Shown piece by piece: positions 13,246 to 20,729 of a stretch of DNA of 27,356 bases. The notes beneath the pieces are model-generated. The model did not search any database. It had not been told where the DNA came from and saw only the letters and a list, made by a program, of their open reading frames with translations. Position 1 is the first letter of the stretch. Every line of letters starts with the position of its first letter. Origin of the DNA: DATDWC01 sp035289805 (GTDB lineage: Bacteria; Patescibacteriota; Gracilibacteria; Peribacterales; Peribacteraceae); NCBI GenBank assembly GCA_035289805.1, contig DATDWC010000046.1, positions 1-27,356 on the forward strand, written 5' to 3'. A program made the position numbers and the translations under genes.

Positions 13246-14407
13246 TCGTTTCCATAATTCCCTGCGACTCGTTCCCCGTGTGATCAGCCGCAGTGATTTT
13301 GAGAGTGAATGTGCCAGGAGCAAGATTTGAGATTTTGGTGCTGAGGACTGTGCCGAGTACTACCGTAGGTCCCACGAAGTTCCTCCCACGATCTATGCTC
13401 TCGTAGAGCTTGTAGGAGGCAAGATCATTCGCTGTGTTCCTACTCGCCTTCCATGTTGCTTCTACTGTGTAGTTGCCATCGGTTTGGAGAGTTCTCTTGA
13501 GTGTGAGGTTCGAAGCATCTTCTGGAGGAATGGTATCGGGAAGGGGTTCTGGTGCAGGAGAAGATACAGAGGAGGAAGAGCTCGTAGAGGAAGAACTCAC
13601 GCTCGAAGTGGAGGAAGAGGATGTCGTGAGCTCGGGGATAGGGATGGTCTCGGTCGGGATCTCCACTTCCTCCCCAGAAGGGCGTGCAGCCACTGTGGCG
13701 GTATTTTTTGTGGCATCGATCGCTGAGCCATCGGCACCCTTCACTGTGCTTTGAATCGTAACGGTGTAGCGCGTGCGTACGGTCATCGGAGTAGTACGCA
13801 GGATCAGATCATTGCCCATTGCCGCCATGCTCAGCGCACTCACCGAGCTTCCATCTTCCCCGACGATCGAAATGTGCATTGCAGGGTGGCCTTCGGGAAT
13901 TGCGATCGGAGCTGTGAAGACGATACGAATTGTTGTTTCGTCCTCTGCAATGGCATTCGAAACAGCGATATCTGCTGCTGCATGCGTTGCTCCCTGCGTG
14001 AGGATCACGCTGGTGCTCTTCTCTTCCCCGAAGGCACGGTGCTCTGTACCATCCATCGCGATCGCAGTGACTGTCACATAGATTTTGTCAGTATTCGTAA
14101 AGCCCCGGTTTGTAAGATCGAGGAGTGCAATGCTCGTCTGGTTTCCAATAGTCTCTTCGGTTCCAAGGAACCTGCCGTTATTTTCCAGTATCGATGCTTT
14201 TGCAAAGTACACCTTGTAGTGATCGATACTTGCTCCTGCAGGTGCCTGCCAGCGAATACCAATGGCGTTTGGAGCTGCCTGTAATTCAATGCCAGTTACG
14301 AGGATCCCTCCCTGCGAAACCGCCGCAGGGAGCAGCGCGCCAAAGGCGATGACGCTCGCGAGGAAGCGTGTGATGTAGAGAGGAGCTTTGGGGAATTTTG
14401 TGAGCAT
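13142..14407 (-). CDS. FnIII-type surface protein with LPQTG sortase signal
   Basis: 421 residues. An N-terminal signal peptide (FLASVIAFGALLPAAVS) is followed by a fibronectin III-like domain (residues about 35-140; GIRWQAPAGASIDHYKVYF), an Ig-like/SbsA-type domain (about 150-245; TTIRIVFTAPIAIPEGHP), a Ser/Thr-rich linker (about 262-290; runs of SSSS), a second FnIII-like domain (about 300-385; YTVEATWKASRNT, YKLYESIDRG), and at the very end LPQTG, a hydrophobic stretch (AATLLLSSLGAAVVSA) and a positive tail (RRIRRGARGRR). That order is the classic cell-wall sorting signal cut by sortase between Thr and Gly. The sortase is not in the window. The sorting signal is encoded wholly within the antisense overlap with the DUF192 gene. 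The promoter is TTGATG-17-TATAAT upstream. Confidence 0.88.
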   Translation of the reverse strand: MLTKFPKAPLYITRFLASVIAFGALLPAAVSQGGILVTGIELQAAPNAIGIRWQAPAGASIDHYKVYFAKASILENNGRFLGTEETIGNQTSIALLDLTNRGFTNTDKIYVTVTAIAMDGTEHRAFGEEKSTSVILTQGATHAAADIAVSNAIAEDETTIRIVFTAPIAIPEGHPAMHISIVGEDGSSVSALSMAAMGNDLILRTTPMTVRTRYTVTIQSTVKGADGSAIDATKNTATVAARPSGEEVEIPTETIPIPELTTSSSSTSSVSSSSTSSSSSVSSPAPEPLPDTIPPEDASNLTLKRTLQTDGNYTVEATWKASRNTANDLASYKLYESIDRGRNFVGPTVVLGTVLSTKISNLAPGTFTLKITAADHTGNESQGIMETIILPQTGAATLLLSSLGAAVVSARRIRRGARGRR

Positions 14408-14433
14408 GTTTGTGTCTTTTCAGTAATCAGGAA

Positions 14434-14462
14434 ATTATAGCACATTTTGGCTTTCCCATCAA
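14434..14462 (-). promoter_or_regulatory. Sigma-70-type promoter of the LPQTG gene
   Basis: On the minus strand, TTGATG (plus 14457-14462), a 17-nt spacer and TATAAT (plus 14434-14439). It lies 26 nt before the ATG, so unlike most genes here this one has a leader of about 20 nt. Confidence 0.65.
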
Positions 14463-14488
14463 TGAAAACGAAAAGGGGAGTCAGCTCA

Positions 14489-15319
14489 CTATGCGAGTTC
14501 CTTTGCCATTTTCTCTGCAGCTTTCTCTGCAGCTTTCTGCCAATCTTTGCCACCTGAAGCAAAGATAATGCTGCGGCTGCTATTCACAATTGCCCCTGTG
14601 CCATCCTTCAGGAACCCATGCTTCACATCGGTAGCGGTTCCTCCCTGTGCACCGTACCCTGGGATGAGGAATGGGACATGCGGCATGAGGGTCCTTAGGT
14701 ACTTCATCTCCTCCGGGTAGGTCGCTCCGACGACTGCACCGATTGAAGAGAGCTTGGTCTTTGCTCCAAGATCTTGTACTGCGATTGCCTCTACAAGCTG
14801 TGCGATGTGCTCATGAACCACTTCATCGCCTGTTGGGAGATCCTGCACTTCTCCGGAGCTTTCGTTACTTGTCTTCACCAGAATATAAATGCCCTTCTCG
14901 TTTTTTTTGCAGCGTTCTACAAATGGGAGGATGCCATCACTCCCAAGGTATGGCGTAATGGTGAGTGCATCAATCGGTGAATCAGCATTCAGATATGCAT
15001 CTGCATATGCTTCGCAGGTGGAGCCAATATCGTTCCTCTTGCCATCCGCGATCACGATGAGCCCTTGTTCTTTGGCGTAGGCACAGGTCTCCCAAAATGT
15101 TTTCATGCCCTCCCATCCGAGGACTTCGTAAAAAGCGAGCTGTGGCTTTACACAGGAAGCGATGCCTTTTACTGCATCGATGATCCCCGTATTAAATTGC
15201 AAGACCCCTTTTGCATCTTTCGGAATTCCCTCTGGGAGTTTCCGGAGCTCTGGATCAAGACCCACGCAGACCGGCGATGTTGCTTTGATTCGTTCGGTGA
15301 GCGCATCTGCAAAGTGCAT
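14489..15319 (-). CDS. pyrF: Orotidine 5'-phosphate decarboxylase (type 2)
   Basis: 276 residues, in the range of the longer type-2 (mycobacterial-like) enzymes. It converts OMP to UMP, the last step of pyrimidine synthesis. Family marks are CVGLDPELRKLPEG near residue 20, FNTGIIDAV, KPQLAFYE near residue 60, the catalytic DGKRNDIGST (Asp-Lys-Asp network), TITPYLGSDGILPF, SSIGAVVGATYPEEM, and FLIPGYGAQGGT with NSSRSIIF for phosphate binding. The start is set at ATG 15319 because TATGAT lies 7 nt upstream; two further in-frame ATGs at 15328 and 15331 overlap the box. The C-terminus has a repeated EKAA helix coded by a 12-bp direct duplication. No other pyr gene is nearby. Confidence 0.95.
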   Translation of the reverse strand: MHFADALTERIKATSPVCVGLDPELRKLPEGIPKDAKGVLQFNTGIIDAVKGIASCVKPQLAFYEVLGWEGMKTFWETCAYAKEQGLIVIADGKRNDIGSTCEAYADAYLNADSPIDALTITPYLGSDGILPFVERCKKNEKGIYILVKTSNESSGEVQDLPTGDEVVHEHIAQLVEAIAVQDLGAKTKLSSIGAVVGATYPEEMKYLRTLMPHVPFLIPGYGAQGGTATDVKHGFLKDGTGAIVNSSRSIIFASGGKDWQKAAEKAAEKMAKELA

Positions 15320-15332
15320 CGAATGCATCATA
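15320..15332 (-). promoter_or_regulatory. Leaderless-type -10 box TATGAT for pyrF
   Basis: On the minus strand, TATGAT (plus 15327-15332), a 7-nt spacer and ATG at 15319. It lies just before the stop of the upstream minus-strand gene and decides between nearby in-frame ATGs. Confidence 0.45.
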
Positions 15333-15342
15333 GCTGTAAAAG

Positions 15343-15825
15343 CTACGGACGGCCATTCTGCGATGCGCGATGCCCTGCGAGGTACGCACTACCACGATTA
15401 TTCAAACTCAGTTCTCCATTGATGATGCGTACGGTTTTCTCGCGCTTCAAAATTTTGAGGAGTGTACCAAAGGTACATCCATTCGAATGCTCATAGTCTC
15501 TCAATCCCGCTTCTAGTTTCTGGATAGTGAGTGATGGGTGTTTCCATATGTACTCGAGTGCCCATCTTAGTATCTCCTCCTCGTCTGCATCCGATTCTTC
15601 TTCGTGAGATTCTTTGGTATCTCTATTTTTCACTTCTTGTGGCGGCGAAGGATAATCCTCTCTCCATGGCCCAAGTTTCCTGAGGACGCGACTCCCATCA
15701 AGGATCGCATTCAATGGAACTCTCGTATCCGTGAGAGTCACTCCCACAGAAACTCGCTGACGATCATAGTCGTAGACGCTAGCCTCATGCACATCTGGTT
15801 CATCCTCAAAATCCAGCATGGACAT
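15343..15825 (-). CDS. Uncharacterised protein with possible winged-helix C-terminus
   Basis: 160 residues (158 from the in-frame ATG at 15819, which has GGAG 9 nt upstream). Not recognised. The N-terminal half is acidic and includes YDYDRQRVSVGVTLTD and a short Pro stretch. A very acidic linker (EEESDADEEE) leads to a helical C-terminal part (ILRWALEYIWKHPSLTIQKLEAGLRD, then LLKILKREKTVRIINGELSLNNRG, cited in parts). That C-terminal pattern of two helices, then a helix and a beta-hairpin ending in NRG, resembles a small winged-helix DNA-binding domain, but this is only a structural impression. It lies upstream of pyrF on the same strand and diverges from the ComEC-like gene. Confidence 0.7.
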   Translation of the reverse strand: MSMLDFEDEPDVHEASVYDYDRQRVSVGVTLTDTRVPLNAILDGSRVLRKLGPWREDYPSPPQEVKNRDTKESHEEESDADEEEILRWALEYIWKHPSLTIQKLEAGLRDYEHSNGCTFGTLLKILKREKTVRIINGELSLNNRGSAYLAGHRASQNGRP

Positions 15826-15896
15826 ATACTCCGGATCGCGAAGAGCGAGTCAAGATTCTTGGAGAGATTTTCCCGAAGAAATCGTATTTTCGGGGG

Positions 15897-15902
15897 TATG
15901 AT
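15897..15902 (+). promoter_or_regulatory. -10 box TATGAT for ComEC-like gene
   Basis: TATGAT ends 12 nt before ATG 15915, allowing a leader of about 5 nt. A weak hairpin (CCCGAA/TTCGGG) lies just upstream. Confidence 0.35.
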
Positions 15903-15914
15903 TGCTCCCTTTTT

Positions 15915-16775
15915 ATGAAGTTCTGGCTCACTGCCTACGTGCTTCTTCTCTCGGTTTTGCTCCTCCTTGCAGAGGAGTGGCAGCGCCTGCCAGATGACAA
16001 GCTTCACGTTGCACTCCTCGATGTAGGCCAGGGTGATGCTATTCTCATTAAAACTCCTACACATCAAAAAATCCTGGTGGATGGGGGTCCAGATCTCTCG
16101 CTCCTGGAGCGGCTTTCGGATGAGCTTCCTTTCTTCGATCGTACGATCGATCTCCTCATCCTCACGCACCAGGATAGCGATCACATCACCGCACTTCCTG
16201 CACTCCTCGAACGGTATAACGTCGAACGAATTTTGCTCGCTGGCACTTTGAATATGAATTCCAGGTACGCAGCGTTCCTCGATGCCGCTCATCGCACCGG
16301 ATCAGAAATTATTATTGCAGATGCCAATCACGATCTTGATCTTGGTGGGGGAGTAGTGCTTGATGTGCTCTGGCCCAAGGAATCACTCTTCCAAGAAGAA
16401 GTGAAGGAGACGAATAACGCCTCCATCGTCGCAAAGCTCACCTACCCCACTTCGTCTCGTCCGCCTCAGGCGGACGGACTACGCGGGGCAAGCATCCTCC
16501 TCACGGGGGATATCGAGGAGAAGACAGAGGAAGCACTCCTCAAGGCGGGGTACGATCTCCATTCGGATATCCTCAAAGTTCCGCACCATGGGAGTAAAAC
16601 ATCATCTTCAACCGGGTTCCTGCTCGCGGTAAATCCAGATCTTGCTGTGATCTCGGTTGGGAGAGAGAATACCTACGGTCATCCACATCCATCGATCCTA
16701 GAGCGATACGAAGCACTCCATATTCCTGTTCGAAGAACAGATAGGGAAGGGAAAGTCGAGCTCGTACTCGATTAG
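15915..16775 (+). CDS. ComEC/Rec2-type metallo-beta-lactamase-fold hydrolase
   Basis: 286 residues. One N-terminal membrane helix or signal (MKFWLTAYVLLLSVLLLLA) anchors a metallo-beta-lactamase domain like the C-terminal part of ComEC. Metal and fold motifs are LLDVGQGDAILI near residue 35, VDGG, LTHQDSDH (HxDxDH ligands) near residue 79, LLTGDIEE, and VPHHGSKTSS, with SVGRENTYGHPHP near the end. In ComEC the domain acts as a nuclease during DNA uptake. A stand-alone secreted version could degrade nucleic acid outside the cell, which fits a scavenging lifestyle (inference). Just before LLTGD it carries extra residues (TSSRPPQADGLRGA) coded by a palindromic repeat. A palindrome-rich 54-bp gap separates it from the next gene. 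Confidence 0.9.
   Translation: MKFWLTAYVLLLSVLLLLAEEWQRLPDDKLHVALLDVGQGDAILIKTPTHQKILVDGGPDLSLLERLSDELPFFDRTIDLLILTHQDSDHITALPALLERYNVERILLAGTLNMNSRYAAFLDAAHRTGSEIIIADANHDLDLGGGVVLDVLWPKESLFQEEVKETNNASIVAKLTYPTSSRPPQADGLRGASILLTGDIEEKTEEALLKAGYDLHSDILKVPHHGSKTSSSTGFLLAVNPDLAVISVGRENTYGHPHPSILERYEALHIPVRRTDREGKVELVLD
16445..16492. repeat. Palindromic element inserted in frame in ComEC-like gene
   Basis: CCCCACTTCG (16445-16454), hairpin GTCCGCC-tca-GGCGGAC (16459-16475), then CTACGCGGGGCAAG (16479-16492). The flanks match the sufC element; the hairpin arms differ in sequence but still pair perfectly. Confidence 0.8.
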
Positions 16776-16816
16776 TATTACTTCTCGACTCGCTTCGCTC
16801 GCTCGAAGAAAACGAC

Positions 16817-16829
16817 TACTATATCTGCC
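16817..16829 (+). promoter_or_regulatory. Leaderless-type -10 box TACTAT
   Basis: TACTAT (16817-16822), a 7-nt spacer and ATG at 16830. It follows a short imperfect palindrome (16785-16808) of the CTCGACTCGCTTCGCTCG type. Confidence 0.45.
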
Positions 16830-18182
16830 ATGCAGACGCTCCTCCTCCTCGCCGGCCGTTCGCGGCGCTTTGCTCCACTCAAAGAGAAGGCGCTCTGGCC
16901 GTTTCTTGGTGAGCCTCTCCTTTCTCATCAATTAAAGAGGATGAAGGAGGGAGGAATCGAAAATATCACGTTCGTCGGTGGGCACCACAACTTAGAGGAG
17001 GTGCATACACTCTTCCCTAAAATTCCTTCGATCGAGCAAGAGGATTTGGAACTTGGCATGCGGGGCGCACTCCTCAGTGCACTCAAAGAACTCAAAGGAG
17101 GTCCCGTGTGCATTGTGAGCAGTAACGATGTGATCGAACCTGCTGGGTACCGTCGCCTCGTGGAAGCGAGTAAAAAAGATGGAGTGGAGGGTGCACTCCT
17201 TGCGCAACGGGTGAAGCGCTACTTCCCCGGTGGATACCTGATGAATTCTCCGGGGGAGGAAAAGAAAGAATTCCCGCGGATTGCAGGTATCGTGGAGAAG
17301 CCAGGCGAAGGTAAAGAGCCATCGGATCTCGTGAACATCGTTGCGCACATCCACAATCATCCAGAGAAGCTCCTCGATATATTGGAGGATGCCTCCTCCA
17401 CGCGCGATGATGCGTACGAGGTGGCACTCACCAAGCTCTGCAAAGAGTTGAATTACGTCGCAGTGCCCTACGAGGAAGAATGGAGCTCGGTGAAATATCC
17501 GTGGCATATCTTAGATCTGACTGAACGGTTTCTATCAGAGATCAAAGTGGGTTCGGGCTCCCCACTTCGCCCGTCTTCGGGCTCCGCGGGGCGAGCGGGC
17601 TCGGGCTCGGGTTCGAAAGCGGATATTCACCCGAGTGCCGTCATCGAAGGGCCAGTGATCTTAGAGGAAGGAGTCCGCGTGATGCCCCATGCAACGATTC
17701 AGGGCCCCTGCTATATCGGCCGGGGGACGATCATCGGCAATAACTGCCTCATCCGCAATTCGATCATTGGTGAGCAGTGTGTCATCGGATACTCCTCAGA
17801 AATTGCCCGCAGCAATCTCCACTCGCACGTATGGACGCACAGCACCTACCTTGGGGACAGTGTGATCGGACGGAATGTGGCGTTTGGTGCAGGATCAGTG
17901 ATTGCGAATTTTAGGCTTGATGAAGGGGAAATTTCCTCGATGGTTCAGGAGGAAACTCTTAATACGCAGAGGAAGAAGCTCGGTGTGATGATCGGAAATG
18001 ATGTTCGCGTGGGGATCCACACGAGCTTTGCACCGGGGGTGAAAATCGGCGAGGGGTCGTTCATCTCCACCGCTACGTACGTCTCACGTGATGTGAGCGA
18101 AGGGAAGTACGTGCACACACACGAGGGAGTTTTGGAGGAACGGGAAAACAAAACCGGAGTACCGGGTATACGATCAACCTGA
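16830..18182 (+). CDS. GlmU-like sugar nucleotidyltransferase with left-handed beta-helix
   Basis: 450 residues. Residues 1-230 form a nucleotidyltransferase domain (LLLAGRSRRFAPLKEKALWPFLGEP, a variant of the GxGxRxxP...K motif; VSSNDVIEP; AGIVEKPGEGKEP). Residues about 265-440 are hexapeptide repeats of a left-handed beta-helix (IHPSAVIEGPVILEEGV, IIGNNCLIRNSIIG, VIGRNVAFGAGSVIANF). This layout is shared by GlmU and by NDP-sugar pyrophosphorylases that make UDP-GlcNAc or activated hexoses for envelope polymers; the substrate is not clear, so no symbol is given. Between the domains (about residues 242-265) is a Gly/Ser-rich linker coded by a palindromic, G-rich repeat. TACTAT lies 7 nt before the ATG. 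Confidence 0.87.
   Translation: MQTLLLLAGRSRRFAPLKEKALWPFLGEPLLSHQLKRMKEGGIENITFVGGHHNLEEVHTLFPKIPSIEQEDLELGMRGALLSALKELKGGPVCIVSSNDVIEPAGYRRLVEASKKDGVEGALLAQRVKRYFPGGYLMNSPGEEKKEFPRIAGIVEKPGEGKEPSDLVNIVAHIHNHPEKLLDILEDASSTRDDAYEVALTKLCKELNYVAVPYEEEWSSVKYPWHILDLTERFLSEIKVGSGSPLRPSSGSAGRAGSGSGSKADIHPSAVIEGPVILEEGVRVMPHATIQGPCYIGRGTIIGNNCLIRNSIIGEQCVIGYSSEIARSNLHSHVWTHSTYLGDSVIGRNVAFGAGSVIANFRLDEGEISSMVQEETLNTQRKKLGVMIGNDVRVGIHTSFAPGVKIGEGSFISTATYVSRDVSEGKYVHTHEGVLEERENKTGVPGIRST
17553..17596. repeat. Palindromic element forming the linker of the GlmU-like protein
   Basis: TCGGGCTCCCCACTTCGC (17553-17570, identical to 9975-9992), hairpin CCCG-tctt-CGGG (17570-17581), then CGCGGGGCGAGC. It is flanked on the right by GGGCTCGGGCTCGGGTTCG-like repeats to 17616. 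Confidence 0.75.
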
Positions 18183-18200
18183 TACATGTCCGTGGAAGCG

Positions 18201-18698
18201 TTAGCTTCTACGAAGGTTCTCGTGCATCCAGGCGATATGCTTGACCATGTGCTTTGCGGTGAGAGCAAAGGCAAGAAGCGACAGGGAGCTCTGCATGGTG
18301 CCGGGGAGGTTGAGAGTGATCCCTTTATTTGAAATAGCAGCACCAGATACTCCTGCTTCCAGTATAGGTACAACGGTGAGGTGAGCTGACACAAAATCAA
18401 TCGTCGCGACAATACATGCTATGACGAGGAGGATGAGGATTGTGCCGTGGTACCGGACCGAAAGCGTGCGCGCGGGATCAGCGAATTTTGTCCAGTTCAT
18501 CAGGATGAGCACGGCCGCGAGGATACTCATGGAGCCCTCTGATGATCCGAACGAAGGGCCGAAGAGTCCGACGTGCGCAAAGTACGCTCCGACGATCGCA
18601 AAGATCATCGTGAACATGAAGAGGAGCGAAAGGGTGTACTGCAGGGCGGCGTACATTTCTGAGCCCTGGATCGGTCCTGTGGTTTTTTTGAATGACAT
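18201..18698 (-). CDS. Multi-span membrane protein of unknown function
   Basis: 165 residues with three to four membrane helices: LSLLFMFTMIFAIVGAYF (about 22-40), GSMSILAAVLILMNW (about 55-70), ILILLVIACIVATIDFV (about 87-104), and a weaker one near SLSLLAFALTAKHM (about 136-152). Between helices 3 and 4 is a short polar segment. It ends MVKHIAWMHENLRRS. No family is recognised. Upstream TATTCT lies about 26 nt before the ATG, suggesting a short leader. It converges on the GlmU-like gene 19 bp away, and a small hairpin (GAAGC-gtta-GCTTC) overlaps its 3' end. Confidence 0.72.
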   Translation of the reverse strand: MSFKKTTGPIQGSEMYAALQYTLSLLFMFTMIFAIVGAYFAHVGLFGPSFGSSEGSMSILAAVLILMNWTKFADPARTLSVRYHGTILILLVIACIVATIDFVSAHLTVVPILEAGVSGAAISNKGITLNLPGTMQSSLSLLAFALTAKHMVKHIAWMHENLRRS

Positions 18699-18731
18699 TG
18701 AGAGAGGGGAAGGACTTACGAAATAGAATAC

Positions 18732-18930
18732 CTACTCTCCGTGTATCCGCACAACCTCAAATGTGTGGCCTGTCTCCTGCAGGAACCGTTCGAACCCCGC
18801 GCAATCAATGACGAGCACCGGGCATTTCTAACCCAAGTGCCTCCGATTCCTCGCAGGTGAAGACTGCTTTGTGATCAAACTGCTCGAAGGGAATAGCGCA
18901 TCGCTTGAGGAGATCGTAGAGCTCTGTCAT
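18732..18930 (-). pseudogene. Remnant of a YbaK/ProX-type editing-domain gene
   Basis: From ATG 18930 (minus) a 41-codon frame reads MTELYDLLKRCAIPFEQFDH, then KAVFTCEESEALGLEMPGA, and stops at 18805. The opening strongly resembles the start of YbaK/ProX aminoacyl-tRNA deacylases, which are about 160 residues long. A different frame then continues as VLVIDCAGFERFLQETG and ends EVVRIHGE at 18732. This second piece looks like a real C-terminus, but I cannot name its parent. The simplest reading is a deletion that left both ends of one or two genes. The 33 bp up to the next minus-strand gene hold nothing else I can see. Confidence 0.5.
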
Positions 18931-18943
18931 GAGACTTTGATGG

Positions 18944-18956
18944 TACAATAGCCTGC
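18944..18956 (+). promoter_or_regulatory. Leaderless-type -10 box TACAAT for zwf
   Basis: TACAAT (18944-18949), a 7-nt spacer and ATG at 18957. The same site read backwards gives TATTGT near the minus-strand remnant gene. Confidence 0.5.
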
Positions 18957-20417
18957 ATGCCTCTTGCGAATGCGGATCAAGGGAACCTCCTGAAGGCCAA
19001 GAATGATTTCTCCCTTGTCATTTTTGGCGCATCGGGGCACCTTGCGCAGCTCAAGATTTTCCCAGCGCTCTACTTCCTTGCGCTCAAGAAGCGCTTCCCG
19101 GAGAGCTTTGCCATTGTGGGATTTGCGCGGAGCGATATGGACGATGCAAGTTTCCGTGATCACTTTACCTCCGCCGTGCGACGCCATGTGGAAGCAGTGA
19201 ATGAGGGAGTTTTGCAGGATCTCCTCACGCACGTCCATTACCAGAGGGGGCAGTACGATGATGAATCATCATACAAAACTCTTGCAGAGAAGCTCGATCG
19301 ATTGGAGGGAGCCAAAGAGAAGGAGACGGTGCGCCTCGCATACTTTTCCGTTCCACCCACATCGTTTGGCATGGTGGCCAGGAATCTCTGCAAGGCTGGG
19401 ATTCATTCGGGGAGGACGGGATTCCGTGCCATTGTAGAAAAGCCGCTCGGTGCGAATTACAAAAGTGCAAAAGAAATTCAGAGTGAACTCATCCGGTGTT
19501 TTGCAGAGGAAGAGATTTACCTCCTCGATCATTACCTCGGGAAAGAAGCCGCACGCAATATCTACTACCTCCGCCTCATTAATCCCATTGTCGAACGTAT
19601 CCTCAAATACACGCTCGTCACAAATGTCCAGATCACCGCATCGGAAACAGGGGGATTGGAAGGGAGAGCAGGATATTTTGAGCAAGTGGGAACGCTCCGC
19701 GATATGTTCCAATCACACATGCTGAGCCTCATGGCGCTCCTCACGATGCAGCTCGGTCCGCGCGATCAGCTCCCAAGGGCACGACTCGATGCACTCAAAA
19801 ATATCTATATGCCTCCTGCGGCGGATATCTCGGAGATCATTCTGCAGGGGCAGTACGAGCGGTCTTCCGATCATCCCGCGTACACGGATGAGGAAGGCGT
19901 TGCTTCCGATTCACGCACGCCGACGTACAGCGCACTCAAGCTGATGACCCGCGTGCCGCGCTGGCAAGGGACGCCGTTCTACCTTCGCTCCGGCAAGCGC
20001 CTCAAGGCTAAGGAAACAAAAATCGCTTTCGAATTCCAGAATCCGTATGCGACCGCCTATAGCACCGCGCCAAACCGCGTGGAGATTATTCTCCAGGGCG
20101 AGGCCGGCATGCGCATTCATCTCCAGACGAAAATGGGAGGCTCGGAGCCTGCATTCCGGCCGCTCCTGCTTGAAGATCCGCTCGTTTGTGTGGGGGATTG
20201 CCTCGACGAGCATGGACTCCTGCTCCTTGAAGCGGTGAATGGCAAGCGTGACTGGTTTCTCAGTTTCGAGGAAGCACTCACAGCCTGGAAGCTCATTGAT
20301 CCTCTGCAGTCCTATATCGAAAAGCCGGAGACACCTCTCGCCCCATACAAGGGAGGAACCGAAGGGCCGAAAGAGGTAGAGGAGTGGATTAAGAAGGAAG
20401 GGTATGAGTGGATTTGA
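18957..20417 (+). CDS. zwf: Glucose-6-phosphate 1-dehydrogenase
   Basis: 486 residues, normal length. It oxidises glucose 6-phosphate with NADP(+) to 6-phosphogluconolactone, opening the oxidative pentose phosphate pathway. Features: the nucleotide-binding FGASGHLAQLKIFPALYFL near residue 23, RAIVEKPLGANYKSA near residue 160 (the EKPLG loop), the catalytic-site motif DHYLGKEAARNIYYLR near residue 190, and a C-terminal substrate region TPTYSALKLMTRVPRWQGTPFYLRSGKRL (cited in parts). The tail ends GTEGPKEVEEWIKKEGYEWI, the usual family ending. TACAAT lies 7 nt before the ATG. pgl, the next enzyme of the pathway, follows after one small gene. Confidence 0.96.
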   Translation: MPLANADQGNLLKAKNDFSLVIFGASGHLAQLKIFPALYFLALKKRFPESFAIVGFARSDMDDASFRDHFTSAVRRHVEAVNEGVLQDLLTHVHYQRGQYDDESSYKTLAEKLDRLEGAKEKETVRLAYFSVPPTSFGMVARNLCKAGIHSGRTGFRAIVEKPLGANYKSAKEIQSELIRCFAEEEIYLLDHYLGKEAARNIYYLRLINPIVERILKYTLVTNVQITASETGGLEGRAGYFEQVGTLRDMFQSHMLSLMALLTMQLGPRDQLPRARLDALKNIYMPPAADISEIILQGQYERSSDHPAYTDEEGVASDSRTPTYSALKLMTRVPRWQGTPFYLRSGKRLKAKETKIAFEFQNPYATAYSTAPNRVEIILQGEAGMRIHLQTKMGGSEPAFRPLLLEDPLVCVGDCLDEHGLLLLEAVNGKRDWFLSFEEALTAWKLIDPLQSYIEKPETPLAPYKGGTEGPKEVEEWIKKEGYEWI

Positions 20418-20433
20418 ATGCTCTCAAAAGAAT

Positions 20434-20466
20434 TGAAGAATGAGTGGTTTATGTTATAATGGAGAG
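20434..20466 (+). promoter_or_regulatory. Promoter TTGAAG-16-TATAAT
   Basis: TTGAAG, a 16-nt spacer and TATAAT (20455-20460), then GGAGAG and ATG at 20467. The purine run touches the start codon, too close to act as a normal ribosome binding site, so a leaderless start is favoured. Confidence 0.6.
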
Positions 20467-20688
20467 ATGAATAAGAATCCGAATACACCCCCAATTCAAG
20501 CCTTTCTAGAGCAGATCGGTCTGCAGAATAGTGATGAAATGTTCGATAAGGTATTTGATCATGTCAACAAAGAGCGTCTGGATCCCGATGCAGTCGTGGG
20601 AAGATATGAAAGTGACATCTCCAATTTGCTGGAGACATATAGGGAGGAGGTGAGGGCATGGATTCGGGCAATGGCATTGATGTCGTGA
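20467..20688 (+). CDS. Small uncharacterised protein between zwf and pgl
   Basis: 73 residues starting MNKNPNTPPIQAFLEQIGLQ. It is acidic and helical (FDKVFDHVNKERLDPDAV, then SNLLETYREEVRAWIRAM), without membrane span or Cys. No family is recognised. It has its own strong promoter (TTGAAG-16-TATAAT) and ends 41 bp before pgl. The size and helical pattern are like small regulatory or dimeric proteins, but the function is open. Its position between two pathway enzymes makes a link to them possible. Confidence 0.65.
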   Translation: MNKNPNTPPIQAFLEQIGLQNSDEMFDKVFDHVNKERLDPDAVVGRYESDISNLLETYREEVRAWIRAMALMS

Positions 20689-20717
20689 AAGGAAAATGTG
20701 CGTTGGGGAAGACGTGT

Positions 20718-20729
20718 TATCCTTTTCAT
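20718..20729 (+). promoter_or_regulatory. Leaderless-type -10 box TATCCT for pgl
   Basis: TATCCT (20718-20723), a 6-nt spacer and ATG at 20730; this favours 20730 over the upstream in-frame ATG at 20658. Confidence 0.4.

Noticed and set aside
14489..14540. 12-bp direct duplication at the 3' end of pyrF as a mobile repeat
   Set aside because: It codes a simple EKAA helix repeat that keeps frame and is more easily explained by local duplication.
18194..18207. GAAGC-gtta-GCTTC as an intrinsic terminator
   Set aside because: The stem is only 5 bp and no T-run follows on either strand.
20331..20375. Peptide PLAPYKGG near the end of Zwf, resembling translated repeat DNA
   Set aside because: It aligns in length with the normal tyrosine-glycine stretch before the GP motif at the Zwf C-terminus, so no insertion is needed to explain it.
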